Source: Candidatus Tectimicrobiota bacterium
Lineage (GTDB): Bacteria; UBA8248; JACPRG01
Assembly: GCA_016190025.1 (NCBI GenBank)
Contig: JACPRG010000008.1
Span: 1 to 10,813, forward strand
Length of the DNA: 10,813 nucleotides
Direction of reading: 5' to 3'
The position numbers and the translations under genes are program-made. Positions within the stretch are counted from its first letter, which is position 1, and each line of letters begins with the position of its first letter. Shown one piece after another: positions 5,632 through 10,813 of this stretch. The notes beneath the pieces are model-generated. The model had not been told where the DNA came from, did no database searches, and saw only the letters and a list, made by a program, of their open reading frames with translations.

Positions 5632-8121
5632 ATGAAATTCAAGGTCGTATCGATTGCGGTCTCACTGGCGGCGGTCCTGGCGGGAGGGATCTTTACGCCG
5701 GCCTCGGCGCAGGTGAATGATTACACGTTTGGCCTGCGCGCCCTCCAGGACGGCCATTTGGACGCCGCCATCCTGGCTTTCGAAACCTATCTCAAAGAGC
5801 ACCCCAAAGGCCCGCTGCGGGGAGGGGCCCGGTTCTTCCTGGCCGAGGCGAAGTATGAGAAAGGGGTGGCCGCCGAGGCGCTCCGCGACTACCGGGTGTT
5901 TCTCGCGGAATTTCCCGGGCACCCGTTGCGGGACGCCGCGCACTTTCGCGTGGGGCGGATCGAGCTCTCCAACGGACGCTACCGGGACGCGGCGGCCCAG
6001 TTTGCCGCGGTGAAAGGGGGCCCCTTCGCCGATCAGGCCCTGTACTACCTGGGACACATCAAGTATCACCTGGAAGACTGGGACGGGACAGTGGCGGTTC
6101 TTTCGGATCTGCTCCGCCGGTATCCCGCCAGCCCTTGGGTGGCCAGGTCGCGCTACGCGCTGGGCATGGCGCACTACAAGAAAAAAGATGACGCCGCCGC
6201 CCTTCAGTTTCTCGAGGCGTACCGCAAAGTGGCCAAGCCGGCGGAGGCCGGTTACCTGTGGGCCAGCGCCGTTGTGGGAGAGATTCTCCGGCGGCGCGGG
6301 CGGTGCGGGGCCGCGATCGGCGGATTCGAGGCGGTTCTCAAAGGAGGCCCGGATTTTTCCGGGCGGGAGATGGCGCTCTGGGGCTTGGCCGAGTGCCTGT
6401 ACCAGGAAGAGAACTACGCGGCCGCGGCCAAACAGTACGCGAGCTATCTGGCGGCCTATCCCGACTCTCCTCGAAACCTCCTGGCGCGCATCCGGGGCGG
6501 GCACAGCCACCTTCTCTCCGGCCAGCATAAAGAGGCGCTCGGCCTGCTGCGGGGGCTCGCTGGAAAGGAAATCCCCCCCGCCTATCGGTCCTGGGTGTTG
6601 TATTGGACGGCCCGGTCCCAGGAGCTTTCGGGCGAAAAAGACGCGGCCCTCGCGACTTATGAGGAGCTGGCCGCGAGGCATCCCAAGAGCACCCAGGCGG
6701 CGGACGCCGCGGCCAAGGCGGCCACCATGCGTTTCGAGCGCAAGGAATACGAGCGGGCCCTGGGACACCTTTCCAGGCTCAAGGGCTCGCCGGACCCCAT
6801 CCAGGCCGTTTGGGCCGCTCGAATGACGGCGGAGGCCCAGTTCGCTCTCGGCCGGTACGGGGAGGCCCTGGCGTCGTTCTCGGAAGTGCTTCCGAAGATT
6901 CAAGAGAAGGAAGGCCGGCTGGAGACCATCCGGAAACTCGCCGTCTCCGCGTACCGGGGCAAGCAAGACCAGGACGCGCTACAGTACCTCACCGCCTGGC
7001 TGGCGGAGGAGAGGGAAGGTCGGGCGGGCGGGGGGGATGGGCGTCAGGAAGCCCTCCAGATGCTGGCGGCGGTCCAGGCCCGCCTCGGCCTTTTGAGGGA
7101 CCTGGCCGATACGTGGGGCAGGCTGGAGGACGAGACGCCGCAGGGGCCGGACGGGACCGCTTCCCACAAGGCGGAATTCTCGGCCAACCGCGGGCTCGTT
7201 CTTTTCCAGCTAAGGAGATACGAGGCCGCCGAGGGGCAATTTCAGAAATGGCTGGCGCGGTACTCTCAGGCCCGCGGTCGCCCCGAGGTTTTGCTGCATC
7301 TCGGGCTTTCGCAGCTTCGGACCGGCAAGGACGCGGAGGCCGCCCGCAACCTGGACGTGTTCTTGCAGGAGTTTCCCGCTCATGCCCGCGCCCAGGAGGC
7401 CTTGTATGCCTCCGCCCTGAGCCACCTCCGGAGCCGGGCGCACGCAAAGGCCGCCGAGCGGCTGGCGAGGTGGCTGGAGGGCGCGCAAGGGGGCCGGGAA
7501 GCCGAGCAGGTCCGCGAAGCCTGGTTCTTGCTGGCCGGCGCCCGGTTCGAGTCTGCGGATTGGAAAGGCGCCGCGGCCGCCTATCACGAGATCCTGAAGC
7601 GATACCCGGAAGACGGCCGGCAGCAGGTGATCCTGCAGCGGTTGGCGGCGACCTATGACCGCCTGGGTGAGCAGGAAGGGTCGGGGGAGGCGGTCCGGCG
7701 GCTGGAGGAGCGCTATCCGGACCCCAAGACCAGAGGGAGGGTCTCCCTTCTCCTTGGCAAAGAGCGGCTCCTTCGGAAACAATGGGACAAGGCCTTGCGC
7801 GCCCTCGAGCTTGCCGCGAGATCCCCCGAAGCGGACGTCAGGGCGGAGGGGCTCTACCGGCTGGCCCGCCTGCACGCGGAGCAGGGAAGAGACCGGGCCG
7901 CGCTGGAGGCCCTGGAGCGGATCCCGAGAGCCGCTCAGGAGAAGGCCGAGTGGGGGGCGGAGGCCGACTACCTGCGCGGCGCTGCGTACGAGGGCGAGAA
8001 GGAGTGGGACCGGGCCGTCGAGGCCTACCGGATGGCCGCCCGGCGCTCGCAAAGCCCTTCCCTCGCTCGCGCGGCCTTGGACCGGATCGCCAAGATCGAA
8101 TCGCTCAGGTGGAGCCAATGA
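5632..8121 (+). CDS. Large exported TPR-repeat protein (829 aa)
   Basis: Function not recognised. Residues 1-26 form a Sec signal peptide (MKFK, a hydrophobic stretch, then PASA before Gln27), which also supports the ATG at 5632. No lipobox is seen. The rest is an almost unbroken array of tetratricopeptide-like helical pairs from about 30 to 815: for example AFETYLKEHPKG near 49-60, QYASYLAAYPDSP near 268-280, AAYHEILKRYPE near 649-660, and AVEAYRMAARR near the end. The spacing and the 'F/Y..L..YP.S' ends resemble TPR_6 / YbgF / BamD-like envelope proteins. No enzymatic domain or further membrane segment is visible. It probably works in the periplasm or at the outer membrane as a scaffold. 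Its stop overlaps the start of the next TPR gene (ATGA, 8118-8121), which implies coupled translation and a shared process. Confidence 0.85.
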   Translation: MKFKVVSIAVSLAAVLAGGIFTPASAQVNDYTFGLRALQDGHLDAAILAFETYLKEHPKGPLRGGARFFLAEAKYEKGVAAEALRDYRVFLAEFPGHPLRDAAHFRVGRIELSNGRYRDAAAQFAAVKGGPFADQALYYLGHIKYHLEDWDGTVAVLSDLLRRYPASPWVARSRYALGMAHYKKKDDAAALQFLEAYRKVAKPAEAGYLWASAVVGEILRRRGRCGAAIGGFEAVLKGGPDFSGREMALWGLAECLYQEENYAAAAKQYASYLAAYPDSPRNLLARIRGGHSHLLSGQHKEALGLLRGLAGKEIPPAYRSWVLYWTARSQELSGEKDAALATYEELAARHPKSTQAADAAAKAATMRFERKEYERALGHLSRLKGSPDPIQAVWAARMTAEAQFALGRYGEALASFSEVLPKIQEKEGRLETIRKLAVSAYRGKQDQDALQYLTAWLAEEREGRAGGGDGRQEALQMLAAVQARLGLLRDLADTWGRLEDETPQGPDGTASHKAEFSANRGLVLFQLRRYEAAEGQFQKWLARYSQARGRPEVLLHLGLSQLRTGKDAEAARNLDVFLQEFPAHARAQEALYASALSHLRSRAHAKAAERLARWLEGAQGGREAEQVREAWFLLAGARFESADWKGAAAAYHEILKRYPEDGRQQVILQRLAATYDRLGEQEGSGEAVRRLEERYPDPKTRGRVSLLLGKERLLRKQWDKALRALELAARSPEADVRAEGLYRLARLHAEQGRDRAALEALERIPRAAQEKAEWGAEADYLRGAAYEGEKEWDRAVEAYRMAARRSQSPSLARAALDRIAKIESLRWSQ

Positions 8122-10813
8122 GAGCCGGTTGGACGTCGATTCAGAAGAGGGCGGGCTTCCTGCTGGTCTCGCTGGCCTTGGCGGCCGCCCCGCGCGGGGC
8201 CGGCGCACAGGAAGGCAGGCTCGGCCTGGAGATCCCGGAGGTGATCGTCGTGGGCCGAGGGGTTCCGGTCATCCGGACCGAGCGGCCCGTCCGCCCCCTC
8301 CCTAAGAGACTATCGGTCGCCGGCCTCGACCGCTCGCCTTCCCCCCAGGACACCCTTCCGCCTGCGCGCCCCATCGCCTTTGAGCCCCCCGGCATCACGC
8401 CCGCGTTGGAGCGTCCGGACAAGTGTTACGAGAGCCCTTCCTCGGCCCGCCGGTTGATAGAGGAAGAGGGTGCCCCCGCCCACTTCCGGGTGGGTTACCT
8501 TTCTTTTCTGGCGAATCGGTGGCTCGAGGCGGAGAGGCAATTCCGCCTCGGCCTCGGAAAACGTCCGGACCCGATCACCGCCTCGTTCCTGGGGTACTGG
8601 CTCGGCGAGGCGCTTTTCAGGCGGGGCGAGAGGGAGGAGGCCCGGGAGGTCTGGGGACGCGTGGCCGCGGACCCCGCCGGCCCCTTCGCCGGCGCGGCCG
8701 CTTATCGGCTCGGCCTGCTGGCCTACGCCCGCGAGGACTACCGGGAGGCCCGCGCCCGGATGGAGTCGGTCGCCGATCGGTTTCCGGCGCATCCCGGGGC
8801 GGCGGCCGCCGCCTTCCTGGCGGGCGAGTCTTCCTGGAAGCTGGGGGATAGGGCCGGGGCCCTGTGGCGCTATGCGGCGGCCGCCGGGGGTCCTCCGGGT
8901 GGCCGGGAGATTCGGCGGCTCGCCAAGTTCCGGGAAGGGAAAACCTTGCTCGCGCTGGAGCGGTATCGGGAGGCGTCCGAGTCCCTGGAAGAATTCCTGC
9001 GGTTTCCCGACGTCGAGGCGGACCTGCGCCGGGAGGCCCGGCTGGCGCTGGGATGGTCCCTCTATCACGGCCGGCGCCTCGCCGACGCCCAGAGGGTTTT
9101 CTCCGGGTCGTTGAGCGGCGACGGAGTTCCGTCGGGTTCCGGAGCCTGGGGGGAGGCCCATTTGGGTTGGCTCTTGAGCTCCCTTGCGCTGGGCCGGGAG
9201 AAAGAATCGCGGCGGGCCTGGGCCGGCCTCAAAGAGGCCCGGCCGGCGGGCCGGTTCACGCTGTGGGGGGCGTTGGCCCTGGGCGGATGGCTTTCCGAGT
9301 CCGGGCGTATTCAGGAGGCCGCCAATCTCCTGGGGGAGATTCTCCGGGAGGTGGATCGCGCGGAATCGGGCGGGGGAGGCCCGCTCGCCGTCCGGGCGCG
9401 GCTCCTGCGGGGCATCTCTCTGTACAACCTGGGCGGCCGGTTCAAGGAGGCCGCCTCGGTCTTCCGGACCGTTTCGGATGCGGACGGGAGCGTGGACGCC
9501 GGCCTGCGTCTGCGGGGGACGCACGGTCTTGTCCTCGCGCTCCTGAGGGCCGGCGATTCCGCAGGGGCGGCCGCGGCCGCGGAGTCTGTCGCGGAGCGGT
9601 TTCCCGCCTCCTCGCTTTTGCCCGAGATCCGGTTTTGGCGGGGGGAGGCCCTGCTGCGGCTCAAGCGATTCGCCGAGGCCCGCTCGGAGTTTGAAAAGAT
9701 TCCCGCGGGCCATGGGCGCGGTCCGGAAGCCGCCCTGGGGCGGGCCTACAGCCTTTATGAAGAGGGACTCTGGGGGGACGCCTCGACCGCCTTCCGCGAC
9801 GTGGCCGCCCTGCTCTCCGGCCGCCCGGACCTGCGGGCCGAGGCGACGCTTCGCCAGGCGGAGGCGCGGTTCAACGCCCGGGACTACGAGGGCGCCGGAG
9901 AGACCTACCGGAAGGTCCTCGCGGATTTTCCCAAGAGCCCGGTGGCCGAAACCGCCGCCCTCCGGTTCGGCCAGATGCTTTTCCAGAGGGCGGACTACCG
10001 GGGGGCGGGGGCGGCGTTCACCGACTTCCTGAGCCGCTGGCCGAAAAGCGGTCGCCGGGACGAGGCCCTGTACTGGCAGGGGCTCTCGCAGATCCGGGGC
10101 GGGCGGTTCGCCCTCGCGCGCGTCGCCCTGGAGCGGCTGGTGCGCGATTTCCCGAAGAGCGGATTTCGGACGGCGGCCATCCTTCAGATTGGAAACGCCT
10201 ACTACAACGAAGGCCGCTTCGAAGAGTCGGCCGCCGCGTACCGGCGGGTGCTCGACGCGAGCCCGTCACCCCGGCAGGCGCGGGAAGCCAGGTACGGGCT
10301 GGTCCTGACGCGGCTGCGGTCCGGGGGCACGGAGGAGTTCATCCGCGACGTCCGCGCCTTCCTCCAGAAAGAGCCGGACCAGGATCTGGCGACGGCCCTG
10401 GAGTTCCAGGTGGCGGAAATCTACCTCGCTCAGAGGCGCTTTCAGGAAGCCACGGCGGCTTACGTGCGGGTTCTGCGAAGGGGCGGGAAGGAGGCCGACG
10501 TCGCTCACTTCCGCATCGGCGAGATCAAGCGGATGGAGGGAAAGCCGGCGGAGGCGGCGGAGTACTTTCGCGACGTGATCGAGAAGTACCCGCGCAGCCC
10601 CGTCCGGGCGGACGCGCGGTTTCGTCTGGCCGAGTCCCTGGCTGCCCGGGGGGATTGCAGCGGCGCGCTGCGGGAGTACCGCCGCTTCCTGGAGCAGCAC
10701 CCCGACCACAGTCTCCTGGCCCAGGCCCGCTACGGGGCGGGGACCTGCGCCCTGCGCTTGAAGGATGCGGCGGCCGCCGAGGGATTTTTCTCGCAGGTCG
10801 TCCGGGGCGGGGG
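8118..10813 (+). CDS. Very large exported TPR protein, 3' end outside window
   Basis: An uninterrupted frame of 898 codons that starts in the previous gene's stop (ATGA) and has no stop before the window edge; GGAG (8111-8114) lies three bases upstream. Residues 1-30 are a Sec signal peptide (basic start, hydrophobic 12-24, AGA before Gln31). Residues 37-46 (LEIPEVIVVG) resemble the short hydrophobic/acidic TonB-box-like stretch at the N-terminus of mature outer-membrane receptors. A Pro/Arg-rich linker follows to about 105. From about 118 to the edge there are tandem TPR-like repeats, degenerate at first and clear from about 500 (AGETYRKVLADFPKSP near 593-608, AEYFRDVIEKYPRSP near 814-828). 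Three cysteines are visible (103, 847, 877). No barrel, enzyme domain or lipobox is seen. Function unknown; probably an envelope partner of the preceding TPR protein. Confidence 0.85.
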   Translation, partial: MRAGWTSIQKRAGFLLVSLALAAAPRGAGAQEGRLGLEIPEVIVVGRGVPVIRTERPVRPLPKRLSVAGLDRSPSPQDTLPPARPIAFEPPGITPALERPDKCYESPSSARRLIEEEGAPAHFRVGYLSFLANRWLEAERQFRLGLGKRPDPITASFLGYWLGEALFRRGEREEAREVWGRVAADPAGPFAGAAAYRLGLLAYAREDYREARARMESVADRFPAHPGAAAAAFLAGESSWKLGDRAGALWRYAAAAGGPPGGREIRRLAKFREGKTLLALERYREASESLEEFLRFPDVEADLRREARLALGWSLYHGRRLADAQRVFSGSLSGDGVPSGSGAWGEAHLGWLLSSLALGREKESRRAWAGLKEARPAGRFTLWGALALGGWLSESGRIQEAANLLGEILREVDRAESGGGGPLAVRARLLRGISLYNLGGRFKEAASVFRTVSDADGSVDAGLRLRGTHGLVLALLRAGDSAGAAAAAESVAERFPASSLLPEIRFWRGEALLRLKRFAEARSEFEKIPAGHGRGPEAALGRAYSLYEEGLWGDASTAFRDVAALLSGRPDLRAEATLRQAEARFNARDYEGAGETYRKVLADFPKSPVAETAALRFGQMLFQRADYRGAGAAFTDFLSRWPKSGRRDEALYWQGLSQIRGGRFALARVALERLVRDFPKSGFRTAAILQIGNAYYNEGRFEESAAAYRRVLDASPSPRQAREARYGLVLTRLRSGGTEEFIRDVRAFLQKEPDQDLATALEFQVAEIYLAQRRFQEATAAYVRVLRRGGKEADVAHFRIGEIKRMEGKPAEAAEYFRDVIEKYPRSPVRADARFRLAESLAARGDCSGALREYRRFLEQHPDHSLLAQARYGAGTCALRLKDAAAAEGFFSQVVRGG

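Noticed and set aside
8310..9713. 467-codon minus-strand frame opposite the second TPR gene
   Set aside because: The plus strand here is one open frame with signal peptide and TPR repeats; the antisense protein is Pro/Arg/Gly-rich without domains.
5632..10813. Assigning the TPR pair as BamD, YbgF/CpoB or PilF/PilW
   Set aside because: These proteins are far shorter (about 240-280 aa). The present ones have no lipobox and no coiled-coil N-terminus of the YbgF kind. Only the TPR repeat style is shared.

Overview
This is a G+C-rich bacterial window (roughly two thirds G+C by eye) with tight gene packing and strong third-position G/C bias. That bias opens long spurious frames on the wrong strands. 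The gene content suggests an uncultured Gram-negative bacterium outside the well-known model groups: direct LL-diaminopimelate aminotransferase route, folK / deoxynucleoside kinase / panC cluster, and very large exported TPR proteins. A Nitrospirota, Methylomirabilota (NC10) or Desulfobacterota-like lineage would fit, but this placement is inference from gene order and protein style only.

Left part (1-1567), minus strand: scoA and scoB encode the two subunits of a 3-oxoacid/acetate-type CoA-transferase, only 3 nt apart. After a 118-nt gap holding G+C-rich palindromes comes the first 28 codons of a UPF0173-type metal-dependent hydrolase (metallo-beta-lactamase fold), which runs off the window.

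Middle part: a divergent intergenic region (1568-1984) carries candidate extended -10 promoters facing each way. It is followed on the plus strand by a compact biosynthetic cluster: dapL (LL-diaminopimelate aminotransferase; lysine and peptidoglycan), folK (HPPK; folate), a deoxynucleoside kinase (salvage) and panC (pantothenate synthetase; coenzyme A). Short gaps and an ATGA overlap suggest one transcript for at least folK-dNK-panC.

Right part (5632-10813), plus strand: after a 273-nt non-coding gap with an AT-rich -10-like box almost touching the start codon, two very large secreted TPR proteins follow, joined by an ATGA overlap. The first is complete (829 aa). The second is open to the window edge (898 codons seen) and carries a TonB-box-like segment just after its signal peptide. 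They look like an envelope-associated TPR pair of unknown function and are the least ordinary part of the window. I see no RNA genes, insertion sequences, CRISPR arrays, phage genes or convincing intrinsic terminators.
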